64,000 nt of DNA from Rosenbergiella metrosideri (GTDB lineage Bacteria; Pseudomonadota; Gammaproteobacteria; Enterobacterales; Enterobacteriaceae). Under the pieces are notes generated by a model, which had not been told where the DNA came from, did no database searches, and was given only the letters and a program-made list of their open reading frames with translations. Location of the stretch: assembly GCF_022602565.1 (NCBI RefSeq), contig NZ_JALBCV010000001.1, positions 62,001 through 126,000 on the forward strand. The letters run 5' to 3'. Position 1 is the first letter of the stretch. The number at the start of each line of letters is the position of its first letter. The position numbers and the translations under genes were made by a program. This document shows positions 20,362 to 29,405 of the stretch, one piece after another.

Positions 20362-20913
20362 ATGGATTCATTAGAGTTACTCTTACAGCGCCGTTCGGTC
20401 TCACGATTAACCACGCCTGCTCCGTCGGGTGAAGCGCTCGAGGCTATATTGCAAGCGGGGGCACGAGCACCGGATCATGGCGGACTAAAACCTTGGCATT
20501 TCTCGTTGATCCACGGTGAGGGTTTACAACGTTTTAGTGATTTACTCCGTCAGACCTCGATTGAGGATGCCCTTGATGATAAAGCCATCGAAAAAGCCAC
20601 CCAAGCGCCATTTCGTGCGCCGCTCATTATCACAGTGGTCGCGCGCTGCCAAGAAAACCATAAAGTGCCGCTATGGGAACAAGTGGTGAGTGCAGGGTGC
20701 AGCGTGATGGCGATGCAAATGGCTGCGCAAGCACAAGGGTTCAACGGCATATGGCGTTCAGGTGCATGGACCGATCATCCCAAGGTCCGTCAGGCCTTTG
20801 ATTGCCAGCCCCAAGATAAGATAGTCGGTTTCCTTTACCTCGGTACGCCGCAATTTAATGCGGTTTCGCCGGTACAACCTATCGATCTTGGTCCTTATGT
20901 CAGTGAATTCTGA
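20362..20913 (+). CDS. ydjA: Nitroreductase-family protein YdjA
   Basis: FMN-dependent NAD(P)H oxidoreductase of the minimal nitroreductase fold, 183 residues, close to E. coli YdjA. Visible motifs are [12 protein letters not shown] (FMN phosphate contact) and [14 protein letters not shown] near residues 35-48. Start at [11 protein letters not shown] after AAGGGG. Physiological substrate unknown. In E. coli selD and topB follow; here topB comes directly after 92 bp and selD is missing. Confidence 0.93.
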   Translation: MDSLELLLQRRSVSRLTTPAPSGEALEAILQAGARAPDHGGLKPWHFSLIHGEGLQRFSDLLRQTSIEDALDDKAIEKATQAPFRAPLIITVVARCQENHKVPLWEQVVSAGCSVMAMQMAAQAQGFNGIWRSGAWTDHPKVRQAFDCQPQDKIVGFLYLGTPQFNAVSPVQPIDLGPYVSEF

Positions 20914-21005
20914 CAGTAAATTTGTTTAAAATCGGTAATAGTAGCCTGTTGATTGTCTGCGAAACGATCACTCTTTTCTATCAAGATTAAGGAATATCTT
21001 TTTCT

Positions 21006-22916
21006 ATGCGAGTGTTTATTGCGGAAAAGCCCAGTCTAGCCCGCGCCATTGCCGATGTTCTTCCAAAGCCTCATCGTCGTGGGGAGGGGTACATTCAGTG
21101 TGGACCTCAAGATATTGTCACCTGGTGTGTCGGTCATCTCCTCGAACAGGCACAACCGGACCACTATGATCCTCGCTATGCGCGCTGGGCGCTTGCCGAT
21201 TTACCTATTATTCCTGAAAAATGGCTGTTAACGCCCCGTAACGATGTAAAAAAACAACTTACAACTATAGGGAAACTTTTAGCCGAGGCGACACAGATTG
21301 TTCATGCCGGTGACCCCGATCGAGAAGGACAATTATTGGTCGATGAAGTGATCGATTACCTAGGATTACCCGCAGAAAAACGCCAACAAGTGCAGCGTTG
21401 TTTAATTAATGACCTAAACCCACAGGCAGTAGAGCGTGCCATCAAGCAATTGAGGAGTAACAGTGAATTCGCGCCACTCTGTATCTCTGCGCTAGCGAGG
21501 GCACGTGCCGATTGGCTTTATGGGATTAATATGACGCGTGCATATACCTTATTTGGACGACAAGCTGGATTTGATGGCGTGCTCTCGGTCGGAAGGGTTC
21601 AAACTCCTGTGCTGGGACTGGTGGTCCGCCGTGATGAAGAGATCGCGAATTTTATCGCCAAAGATTTTTATGAGGTGAAAGCGTTTGTTTTGGCTGATAA
21701 CCAACCTTTTACAGCAACCTGGGTACCGAGTGAGGCGTGTGAAGGCTGGCAGGACGAAGAGGGTCGATTACTGAATCAAACCCTTGCTGAACATGTTGTG
21801 GCGCGGATAACGCAACAACCGGCCAAGGTGACGCACTACCAAAATAAAACAGAGAGTGAGATCGCGCCGTTGCCTTTTTCATTGTCGAGCCTTCAAATTG
21901 AGGCGGCGAGGCGGTTTAACCTCGGTGCACAGCAAGTTTTAGATATCTGTCAGAAGCTCTATGAGACGCACAAGTTAATCACTTACCCTCGTTCAGATTG
22001 CCGTTATCTTCCTGAAGAGCACTTCGTTGGGCGTCAATCGGTCATTAATGCGCTGCAAAGCCATCTTGCCGAATATCAATCTCTGCCCGATGAAATTGAT
22101 CTCAGTCGACGTAATCGCTGCTGGGACGATAAAAAGGTCGATGCACACCACGCCATCATCCCCACTGCTAAACGAAATGCCGTTAAGCTTACTGAACATG
22201 AAAAAAACGTCTATGGCCTGATTGCTCGACAATATCTGATGCAGTTTGCGGAGGACGCGCAATACCGTAAATGTGTTATCGAGCTGGAAATTGCAGGGGG
22301 GAAGTTCGTGGCAAAGGCGCGCTTTCTCTCTAGCGCAGGCTGGCGCGTCCTGCTCGGGGCGAAAGAACGTGATGAAGAAAACGATGGGGCGGTCTTACCG
22401 GTGGTGGCGAAAGGCGACATCTTACAGTGTGAAGGAGGGGAGGTTATCGCGAAAAAGACCCAACCCCCCAGACACTTTACGGATGCGACATTATTGTCTG
22501 CCATGACTGGAATTGCGCGTTTCGTACAAGATAAAGCACTGAAAAAAGTGTTGAGAGAAACCGATGGATTGGGGACTGAAGCGACTCGCGCGGGGATTAT
22601 TGAGTTACTCTTTAAACGTGGATTTTTAGAAAAAAAAGGGCGCTATATTCATTCAACTGTTGTAGGGCGAGGACTTATTCATGCCTTACCTCAACCTTCT
22701 GCGGCACCCGATATGACCGCCCATTGGGAATCGACATTAACGCGAATTAGTGAGAAACAGTATCGATACCAAGATTTTATGCAGCCCTTAGTGGATACAC
22801 TGCATCAATTGATTGGCCATGCTCGGCAAACCCCCCCCACTCACGTGTTACGTGACCTTGCCAAACATTCACCGGCAAAACCCGCCTATAAAAAGCGGGT
22901 AGCGAAGAAGGTTTAA
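21006..22916 (+). CDS. topB: DNA topoisomerase III
   Basis: Type IA topoisomerase that decatenates replication intermediates. The 636-residue product has the Toprim motif ([12 protein letters not shown] at the N-terminus; [12 protein letters not shown]), the [13 protein letters not shown] segment and the catalytic tyrosine in [13 protein letters not shown]. It is slightly shorter than E. coli TopB (653), with a short basic tail ([10 protein letters not shown]). Its last four bases overlap the convergent xthA stop. Confidence 0.96.
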   Translation: MRVFIAEKPSLARAIADVLPKPHRRGEGYIQCGPQDIVTWCVGHLLEQAQPDHYDPRYARWALADLPIIPEKWLLTPRNDVKKQLTTIGKLLAEATQIVHAGDPDREGQLLVDEVIDYLGLPAEKRQQVQRCLINDLNPQAVERAIKQLRSNSEFAPLCISALARARADWLYGINMTRAYTLFGRQAGFDGVLSVGRVQTPVLGLVVRRDEEIANFIAKDFYEVKAFVLADNQPFTATWVPSEACEGWQDEEGRLLNQTLAEHVVARITQQPAKVTHYQNKTESEIAPLPFSLSSLQIEAARRFNLGAQQVLDICQKLYETHKLITYPRSDCRYLPEEHFVGRQSVINALQSHLAEYQSLPDEIDLSRRNRCWDDKKVDAHHAIIPTAKRNAVKLTEHEKNVYGLIARQYLMQFAEDAQYRKCVIELEIAGGKFVAKARFLSSAGWRVLLGAKERDEENDGAVLPVVAKGDILQCEGGEVIAKKTQPPRHFTDATLLSAMTGIARFVQDKALKKVLRETDGLGTEATRAGIIELLFKRGFLEKKGRYIHSTVVGRGLIHALPQPSAAPDMTAHWESTLTRISEKQYRYQDFMQPLVDTLHQLIGHARQTPPTHVLRDLAKHSPAKPAYKKRVAKKV

Positions 22917-23722
22917 AGATCGAACTCTGACCATACCGGCGCATGGTCAGAGGGTTTTTCCATTGAACGCAATGGGTAATCAATACCACTGGCGATCAGG
23001 CGTGCATTGAGGGGCGCACTTGCCAGTAATAAATCGATACGCAGGCCCCGATTATCATCAAAGCCTTTCGAACGATAGTCGAACCACGAAAATTGGTCGT
23101 TAACCTCAGGATTGATCTGACGCCAAGTATCGGTCAGTCCCCAGTTAATAAGCGTTGCCATCCATTCACGTTCTTCAGGCAAAAATGAACATTTACCCGT
23201 CTTTAACCACCGTTTACGGTTAACCTCACCGATACCAATATCTGCATCTGTCACGCTGATATTTACATCGCCCATCACTAACACATGCTGGTCTGGGCTA
23301 AGTTGCGTTTGCAGATGTTGAGTCAGATCAGCGTAAAATTTTTGTTTAGCCGGAAATTTAGTGGGGTGGTCACGGCTCTCACCTTGTGGGAAATAGCCAT
23401 TGATAACCGTGATACGCTCTCCCGATGGGGTTGGAAGTTCAGCCATTATAATACGGCGTTGAGCATCATCATCGTCAGTGATAAAGCCTCTTTGCACGGA
23501 GATAGGTTCGGCTTTCGTCATTAAGGCCACACCATAGTGACCTTTTTGCCCATGATAAAAGACGTGATAACCAAGCGCTTCAACCTCTGCACGTGGGAAC
23601 ATATCATCGTGAACTTTAGTTTCTTGAAGGCCGATCACATCAGGCTGGTGTTGCTCAACTAAGGCAGCAAGTTGGTGAGGGCGGGCACGAAGGCCATTGA
23701 TATTAAAAGAGACAAATTTCAC
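22913..23722 (-). CDS. xthA: Exodeoxyribonuclease III
   Basis: Major AP endonuclease and 3'-phosphodiesterase in base-excision repair. The 269-residue product has the Mg-binding Glu in GLQETKVHD, the GDVNIS catalytic Asp/Asn pair, and the C-terminal [12 protein letters not shown] with the catalytic Asp-His. Length matches E. coli XthA (268). Confidence 0.97.
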   Translation of the reverse strand: MKFVSFNINGLRARPHQLAALVEQHQPDVIGLQETKVHDDMFPRAEVEALGYHVFYHGQKGHYGVALMTKAEPISVQRGFITDDDDAQRRIIMAELPTPSGERITVINGYFPQGESRDHPTKFPAKQKFYADLTQHLQTQLSPDQHVLVMGDVNISVTDADIGIGEVNRKRWLKTGKCSFLPEEREWMATLINWGLTDTWRQINPEVNDQFSWFDYRSKGFDDNRGLRIDLLLASAPLNARLIASGIDYPLRSMEKPSDHAPVWSEFDL

Positions 23723-23809
23723 GTCGACATCCTAATTCATTCAGTTTTCATTATGGTAACGAGAATTGAGTTGAATGTCATGGAAGAGATAAGCGGAAAA
23801 ACTAAGAAG

Positions 23810-23894
<85 letters not shown>

Positions 23895-23904
23895 TAATAC
23901 TAAA

Positions 23905-23959
23905 GCCACACCCGTTATCGGGTGTGGCGGCATAATAGCAAACTTGATTAGCGAGTAAA
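23905..23959 (-). promoter_or_regulatory. tyrT promoter with conserved leader hairpin
   Basis: Reading the minus strand: -35 TTTACT (23954-23959), 16-bp spacer, -10 TATTAT (23932-23937), then a GC-rich discriminator (GCCGCC) typical of stringently controlled stable-RNA promoters. The transcript would begin with a perfect 10-bp hairpin (23905-23914 with 23919-23928) capped by a GATAA-like loop, ending 10 bp before the mature tRNA. The E. coli tyrT leader has an equivalent hairpin around a CCCGATAAGGG core. The hairpin could also stop purU read-through. Confidence 0.7.
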
Positions 23960-24035
23960 GCATTAATCAACGTAATTGAACCGGTTGCTCTGTTTTTGCG
24001 CGAAAGGCGAATTAATTCTAATCAAGTGACTGACG

Positions 24036-24884
24036 CTATAAAATGATTGTACGATTCCCATACACAAAGACACGTTGTGCTAATACTTTATCGACGGCAC
24101 GGCTGAGTACATTCTTTTCAACGTCGCGTCCAGCACGGATCATCTCTTCGGCGGTATAGCTGTGGTCGATATTGATAACGTCCTGCATGATGATTGGACC
24201 TTCATCCAAGTTGTCATTAACGTAATGCGCGGTGGCTCCAATCAGTTTCACCCCACGTTCATACGCTTGATGATAAGGTCGTGCGCCAATAAAGGCTGGT
24301 AGGAATGAGTGGTGGATATTAATAATTTGATTAGGGAAACGTTTGACGAATTCAGGCGTTAAGACACGCATATATTTTGCCAACACCACGTAGTCAGGCT
24401 GGTATTGATCGATACAGTCTGCCATGTGTGTATCGTGGGCTTCGCGCGTTAGGTTGTCATGACTAATATGGATGAACGGAATATCGAAGCGTTCCACTAA
24501 CGATTTTAGGGTATCGTGGTTGCCGATCACGGCAGCGATCTCCACATCAAGCCCCCCAAATGCGCTTTTCATTAACAGGTCACCTAAGCAGTGTGCCTCA
24601 CGCGTGACCATAATGACGATACGACGTCGGCCGGCAGCATGCAGCTCGCGCAATGAACCGCTGGGTAACGCTCCATCGAGATCGGCTAACAGTGTCGAGT
24701 CGTTGAAAATACCTTCTAATTCGGTACGCATGAAAAAACGCCCGGTACGGTGATCGACGAACTCATTATTTTGAACAATATTCAATTCGTGCTTATAACA
24801 AATATTGGTAATTTTAGCGATCAATCCCTTAGCATCGGGACAGATAGTACGGAGTATTTTACGTTCGATGTTTTTCGCTGACAT
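24036..24884 (-). CDS. purU: Formyltetrahydrofolate deformylase PurU
   Basis: Hydrolyses 10-formyl-THF to THF and formate, supplying formate for PurT and balancing one-carbon pools. The 282-residue product has an N-terminal ACT domain (about 8-85) and a formyltransferase-fold domain with HHSFLPAFIGARPYHQAY and the catalytic-Asp region HYVNDNLDEGPIIMQ. The start at 24884 (MSAKNIERK) follows AGGA and aligns with E. coli PurU; the ORF continues upstream only into the end of ychJ. Confidence 0.96.
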   Translation of the reverse strand: MSAKNIERKILRTICPDAKGLIAKITNICYKHELNIVQNNEFVDHRTGRFFMRTELEGIFNDSTLLADLDGALPSGSLRELHAAGRRRIVIMVTREAHCLGDLLMKSAFGGLDVEIAAVIGNHDTLKSLVERFDIPFIHISHDNLTREAHDTHMADCIDQYQPDYVVLAKYMRVLTPEFVKRFPNQIINIHHSFLPAFIGARPYHQAYERGVKLIGATAHYVNDNLDEGPIIMQDVINIDHSYTAEEMIRAGRDVEKNVLSRAVDKVLAQRVFVYGNRTIIL

Positions 24885-24931
24885 TAAAGCTGATCCTGTG
24901 TTGCATCCTATTGCTGTGACACTAATAAACC

Positions 24932-25393
24932 TTAGCGCGCACAACACTTTTTGAATTTTTTTTGTGAGCCGCATGGACAAGTCTCATTACGGCCCGGTAT
25001 TTTATGAACCCCGTCAAGATAATACCAGTGATTATTTTCACGCACAAAACGTGAGGTTTCGTAAATCCAACCAGGCTGTTGGTCACTGGTATAGCGAGCG
25101 AAGAAGGTGACGTAAGCTTCATTTACTGCACGTCCAGCATGCGTTTCAACAATCGATAGGCCTTGCCACAGCGTTCCAACACTATCATTTTGCAAAAGTT
25201 GCGCTAATTCTGCAGGGCGGCTTGAGGGATGCCACGTTTTGGCAACATACTGAAAAGCGTGTAGCGCATAAGCGGTGTAGCGTGAGCGCATTAATTGTTC
25301 AGCAGTGGTTGCAGAAGACCCCCCCCTAATTAGCGGGTCACAACATTGTTTTAGCGGGATGGCGCTTTCACAAGGACAGAGATCTGGCTGCAC
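24932..25393 (-). CDS. ychJ: YchJ family SEC-C motif protein
   Basis: 153-residue protein with two metal-binding Cys clusters: CPCESAIPLKQCC at the N-terminus and the SEC-C motif CPCGSQKKFKKCC at the C-terminus (a SecA-like zinc finger). The core between has the YchJ NTF2-like fold (MRSRYTAYALHAFQYVAKTWHP). The only in-frame starts are GTG codons; 25393 is chosen because it puts the first Cys cluster at the N-terminus, as in E. coli. Upstream of purU on the same strand (47-bp gap). Confidence 0.88.
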   Translation of the reverse strand: MQPDLCPCESAIPLKQCCDPLIRGGSSATTAEQLMRSRYTAYALHAFQYVAKTWHPSSRPAELAQLLQNDSVGTLWQGLSIVETHAGRAVNEAYVTFFARYTSDQQPGWIYETSRFVRENNHWYYLDGVHKIPGRNETCPCGSQKKFKKCCAR

Positions 25394-25557
25394 GGTATCT
25401 TCTCTTATAAGGGGAATGATGGTTAAAAGTCTTATTTCACTATTATTGAACACCGAGTCAAGAAAGTTCAGCTATACTCATTTCAACATCCAAAGCTGAG
25501 TAAGTTTTTTGTCTTCAAAGGCTGTCCAGTCGGTAGTATAAATGAAAGTGCAGGTAG

Positions 25558-26571
25558 ATGAGTGTGGAAAATTTTTTAACCAATAAAATAGTGCTGATCA
25601 TCGATAATGATCCGGTCTGTGACGCAGTGTTGGCTGAGTTTTTAAACTATGCTGGTGCGAAAGTGATGCAAACCGATAGCGGTGAAGAGGGGTTAGATCT
25701 CGTTGATCAACATGATGTCACACTGATTATCTGTGGTCTAAATCTACTGGACGTCCCAGCAGTTCCCCTCATCAAACAACTCCACTCTGCAACGGTACAG
25801 ACGCCAATTATTGCCTTGACGGATACGCACGATGTGAACCTTATCGCCGCGGTGATGCGAGCAGGCGTCTACGATGTTATCCTAAAACCGCTTACTGATG
25901 TAGCCGCGTTAAAAAACTTATTGGTTGAAGCTATTTATCCCGATATGTTTAGCTCCCCAGTGGATGAAAGCGACAAACTTCAGGCAGAGTGGAACCATCT
26001 TGTTTCCTATCCCCAAGAGTCCTTAGCCTTATTAAGAAACTTACAGCCCCCAGCCCATTTAAAAGTGGCGGGATGCCAAGTCGGTTACCGACAACTGAAT
26101 ACCAGTGAGAATAATGGTCTGATCATCGATATCGCCGAATTATCGGATCAAGAATTTGGATTTTATATTTTTGATGCGGAGTGGGTCGGTGAGTACGGTG
26201 CGGTGGCTGCACTTTTATTTAGAGCCTTCTTTAATGATTTATTAAAAAAACACATTACTGCTCATCCGGATAATCTTCCGGCGCTCACCTCTGTTCTTCA
26301 TGACTTACAACTATTATTAAAAAAATCCGGATTACATGGAGAGTACCCGTTAGTTATCGGCTATTTTAATCGACTGCGCGGACATCTTATTGTGGTTAAT
26401 AGCGGGTTGTCTTGTGTCATTCATCATGATCACCAGCATACAACGTTAATCAAAGATCTGGCATTGGGACGTTATTTTCATGATTCCGCTCAAGAGCAAC
26501 GGCTCTTGCTGACCAGCGCAGAGTGTGAGGTATGGAATGGACCGCGTAAGTTGTGGCTACGTTTTCATTAA
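25558..26571 (+). CDS. rssB: RssB, sigma-S degradation adaptor, with altered receiver site
   Basis: Response-regulator adaptor that delivers RpoS to ClpXP. The 337-residue product has an N-terminal receiver (about 8-128) and a C-terminal PP2C-like effector domain, the same length as E. coli RssB, and lies before galU-hns as in E. coli. The receiver is abnormal: the phosphoacceptor strand reads LIICGLN, with Gly60 where E. coli has Asp58. The acidic pocket is IDND instead of VEDE, while the switch Thr and the Lys of ILKPLTD are kept. The protein probably cannot be phosphorylated at the standard site. rssA is missing upstream. Confidence 0.9.
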   Translation: MSVENFLTNKIVLIIDNDPVCDAVLAEFLNYAGAKVMQTDSGEEGLDLVDQHDVTLIICGLNLLDVPAVPLIKQLHSATVQTPIIALTDTHDVNLIAAVMRAGVYDVILKPLTDVAALKNLLVEAIYPDMFSSPVDESDKLQAEWNHLVSYPQESLALLRNLQPPAHLKVAGCQVGYRQLNTSENNGLIIDIAELSDQEFGFYIFDAEWVGEYGAVAALLFRAFFNDLLKKHITAHPDNLPALTSVLHDLQLLLKKSGLHGEYPLVIGYFNRLRGHLIVVNSGLSCVIHHDHQHTTLIKDLALGRYFHDSAQEQRLLLTSAECEVWNGPRKLWLRFH

Positions 26572-26703
26572 ATAACGTTACCAACCCTCTAAATAGTTAA
26601 ACTATTTTTATTTTTTCTAGATAATTCTTACGAACAGTTATGGTAGCATTTAGACTCTTTAAAGGATGTTTTGGCAATTTGCCAACTTAACGAGGTTTGT
26701 TTG

Positions 26704-27603
26704 ATGTCTGCTCATGTTTCTAAAATAAGAAAAGCAGTTATTCCTGTTGCGGGATTAGGTACTAGAATGTTGCCTGCGACAAAAGCTATTCCGAAAGAGA
26801 TGTTACCCCTAGTTGATAAACCTTTAATTCAATATGTGGTTAATGAATGTATCGCTGCGGGCATCAATGAAATAGTGTTAGTGACACACTCTTCTAAAAA
26901 CTCTATCGAAAACCACTTCGATACCAGCTTTGAATTAGAAGCGATGCTGGAAAAGCGCGTTAAGCGCCAACTTTTAGATGAAATCCAAGGGATCTGCCCT
27001 CCGCATGTGACTATTATGCAAGTTCGTCAAGGTGAGGCTAAAGGGCTAGGCCATGCAGTAATGTGTGCACACCCAGTAGTTGGAAATGAACCTTTCGCGG
27101 TGATTCTACCAGATGTTATTATTGACGAATATGAATCGAATCCTAAGAAAGATAACCTTGCTGAGATGCTTTCTCGCTTTGAAGCAACGGGTCATAGCCA
27201 AATCATGGTTGAACCCGTTGAAGACGTGACGTCATACGGTGTTGTCGACTGCCAAGGCGCTACTCTGCAACCTGGCGATAGCGCACCAATGGTAGGCGTG
27301 GTTGAAAAACCTAAAGCATCCGAATCACCGTCTAATCTTGCAGTTGTCGGTCGTTATGTTTTGTCTGCTGATATCTGGCCTTTACTGGCTAAAACGCCTG
27401 CTGGTGCTGGCGGTGAAATTCAGCTGACTGACTCCATAGCGATGATGATGGAAAAAGAAACCGTTGAAGCTTACCATCTCAAAGGCGTAAGCCATGACTG
27501 TGGTAACAAGCTCGGTTATATGCAGGCTTTCGTTGAATATGGTGTACGCCACCCAGTACTTGGCGAAGATTTCAAAGCATGGTTAGCGGAAAACGTTAAA
27601 TAG
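26704..27603 (+). CDS. galU: UTP-glucose-1-phosphate uridylyltransferase GalU
   Basis: Makes UDP-glucose for LPS core, capsule, trehalose and galactose use. The 299-residue product has the nucleotide-binding signature [19 protein letters not shown] (residues about 14-32), the VEKPKA active-site Lys and the [13 protein letters not shown] tail. Start ATG at 26704 after GAGG. In E. coli it also lies between rssB and the convergent hns. Confidence 0.97.
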   Translation: MSAHVSKIRKAVIPVAGLGTRMLPATKAIPKEMLPLVDKPLIQYVVNECIAAGINEIVLVTHSSKNSIENHFDTSFELEAMLEKRVKRQLLDEIQGICPPHVTIMQVRQGEAKGLGHAVMCAHPVVGNEPFAVILPDVIIDEYESNPKKDNLAEMLSRFEATGHSQIMVEPVEDVTSYGVVDCQGATLQPGDSAPMVGVVEKPKASESPSNLAVVGRYVLSADIWPLLAKTPAGAGGEIQLTDSIAMMMEKETVEAYHLKGVSHDCGNKLGYMQAFVEYGVRHPVLGEDFKAWLAENVK

Positions 27604-27625
27604 TTTTTGGGATGACGAAGCTTAT

Positions 27626-27657
27626 AAAAAAACCGCCATTTTGTGGCGGTTTTTTTT
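27626..27657. terminator. Bidirectional terminator between galU and hns
   Basis: Stem AACCGCCA / TGGCGGTT with loop TTTTG, flanked by A6 on the left and T8 on the right, so it can work for both convergent genes. It overlaps the last base pairs of hns. Confidence 0.9.
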
Positions 27658-28063
27658 AACTCTTAATTAAAAATTCATCTAGGGTATCGCCTTGATCGAG
27701 GGCTTTCTGGATAACGGCAGGGGTTCGGCCTTGACCAGTCCAGGTATGAGTAATGCCCGATGAATCGGTATATTCATATTTAGCGGGCCTTTTGTCACGA
27801 GTTTGTTTGCTGGGCTTTGCTGGCGGAGTCTGCTGAACTAATTCACTAATATCAATTCCCTCAGACAGCATCATCTCTCGGATTTTATCCACGCGTTTTG
27901 CATGCTCAGCATCTAGCGCACCTTTACTCGCCTGTTCCTCACGACGTTCTTCTACAACTGCCGTAAATTTATCTAAAATATCGTAAAGGGTTTCTAAGGC
28001 GAAATTACGAGCCTCAGCACGTAAAAAACGATAATTCTTCAAAGCGAGAAGCTGATCACTCAT
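27656..28063 (-). CDS. hns: Nucleoid-associated silencer H-NS
   Basis: Silences AT-rich DNA by oligomerising along it. The 135-residue product has an N-terminal coiled-coil dimerisation region (about 1-65), a second oligomerisation site, a linker rich in Pro/Lys (PPAKPSKQTRDKRPAKYEY) and the DNA-binding domain with the AT-hook-like QGRTP motif (about residue 112). Its relevance here is that the AT-rich island operon at 55.5-60.3 kb would be a natural H-NS target (inference). Confidence 0.97.
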   Translation of the reverse strand: MSDQLLALKNYRFLRAEARNFALETLYDILDKFTAVVEERREEQASKGALDAEHAKRVDKIREMMLSEGIDISELVQQTPPAKPSKQTRDKRPAKYEYTDSSGITHTWTGQGRTPAVIQKALDQGDTLDEFLIKS

Positions 28064-28244
28064 AAGAGTTCCTCATGGGGAGGGTTGTATTAGTATTTTT
28101 TATGATATTACCTAGGGTAATCAGATTGCAACTTGTTCCCGATGCGACAGCATTTATTAGCCTTGCCGATGTTGGATTTAGTTAGCGTGACTCGAGTTGG
28201 GCTATGGTATGATCAGGCTTTGAATTTTCGATGAGATACTTTCT

Positions 28245-28865
28245 GTGGCACAGCTCTATTTTTACTATTCTGCGATGAATGCAGGGAAATCAACGTCTCT
28301 ATTACAGTCCTCTTATAATTACCAAGAGAGGGGGATGAACACTCTGATTTTTACTGCGGAAATTGACGACCGATATGGTAAGGGGCGTGTGGCATCAAGA
28401 ATCGGCTTATCCAGTAGTGCTGCACTTTTCAGTAAAGATACCGACCTTTTTCATGAGATTAAACAGTCCCATGACACCCAACAGCTTCATTGCATTTTAC
28501 TTGACGAATCGCAGTTCTTAACAAGAGAACAGGTGAAACAACTCACTTATGTTACGGACCATTTGAATATCCCAGTATTGTGCTATGGCTTACGGACTGA
28601 CTTCCGAGGGGAGCTATTTGAAGGCAGTTTATACTTACTTGCTTGGGCAGATAAGCTCGTGGAATTGAAAACGGTATGCCATTGCGGACGTAAGGCGAAC
28701 ATGGTGTTGAGATTGGATGCGCAGGGACGACCCTTCCACGATGGTGCTCAAGTGGTGATTGGCGGGAATGATAAATATATCTCCGTTTGCCGCAAACACT
28801 ATTGGCAAGCGATTGAACAGGGCAGTGAGCAGGCGATTTTCGGCCAAGAAAAAGAAAACGCTTAG
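28245..28865 (+). CDS. tdk: Thymidine kinase
   Basis: Phosphorylates thymidine for salvage. The 206-residue product has the P-loop [19 protein letters not shown] (residues 9-27), the DESQFL Walker-B-like motif and the zinc-ribbon cysteines (CHCGRKA and VCRKHY). Starts with GTG at 28245; the next residues [15 protein letters not shown] match E. coli Tdk. In E. coli adhE lies downstream; here it is missing. Confidence 0.97.
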   Translation: MAQLYFYYSAMNAGKSTSLLQSSYNYQERGMNTLIFTAEIDDRYGKGRVASRIGLSSSAALFSKDTDLFHEIKQSHDTQQLHCILLDESQFLTREQVKQLTYVTDHLNIPVLCYGLRTDFRGELFEGSLYLLAWADKLVELKTVCHCGRKANMVLRLDAQGRPFHDGAQVVIGGNDKYISVCRKHYWQAIEQGSEQAIFGQEKENA

Positions 28866-29405
28866 GGTATCTTTGAGCATGAGTAAGGATGTAACAACAG
28901 TGTCACTCTCTGCTCTGAATTAGTGCTGCCCACGTATTTCACCCCTAATGAGCACCAATTTAGTGCGTCGCATTAAAATGGCTCACCTTCTTGGTGCTTA
29001 AATTCATTTTATTAATAAATCTTTATTTTATATTCACGATCCTGATACATTCTTCCCCATTCTTCTAAACACTTAAAAAAATTTTTATAGGTGTTAATCA
29101 AAATCTCTCACATCCCATTCGACGTGTAAACCTTGGCATAAATATTGCTACCAGATATTTATAGGGTAAAAACCCTATCATTTAGTCGATGCTTTTATAA
29201 GCAAAAGTATTAATAGTGAACAATCAGATGATTATCAGTGAGATATATCACATAGCGTTCATGACAGACTATCAAGTTGACCTATTAACGCGTAAAAATT
29301 TGTCAATTGTCTGTAAGGCTAATGCAATAAATCAGTAATTGGACAGACAGGATTCACCGTCGGGGAAAACCCTATAACAATAATGAAAGTGTGTGGAGTC
29401 GTAAT
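28866..29405. other. Long AT-rich region upstream of oppA (adhE/ychE slot empty)
   Basis: 540 bp with no credible ORF on either strand. It must hold the oppA promoter and 5' leader. A small hairpin ATAGGG/CCCTAT lies near 29163-29181, and a CA-containing stretch (cctataacaataatg) precedes the oppA ribosome site. In E. coli oppA translation is repressed by GcvB through such a leader, but I could not identify a firm pairing site. The adhE and ychE genes found between tdk and oppA in E. coli are not here. Confidence 0.6.

Noticed and set aside
29163-29181. GcvB or other sRNA target/riboswitch in the oppA leader
   Set aside because: Only a 6-bp hairpin is visible and no firm pairing with the GcvB seed could be shown by eye.
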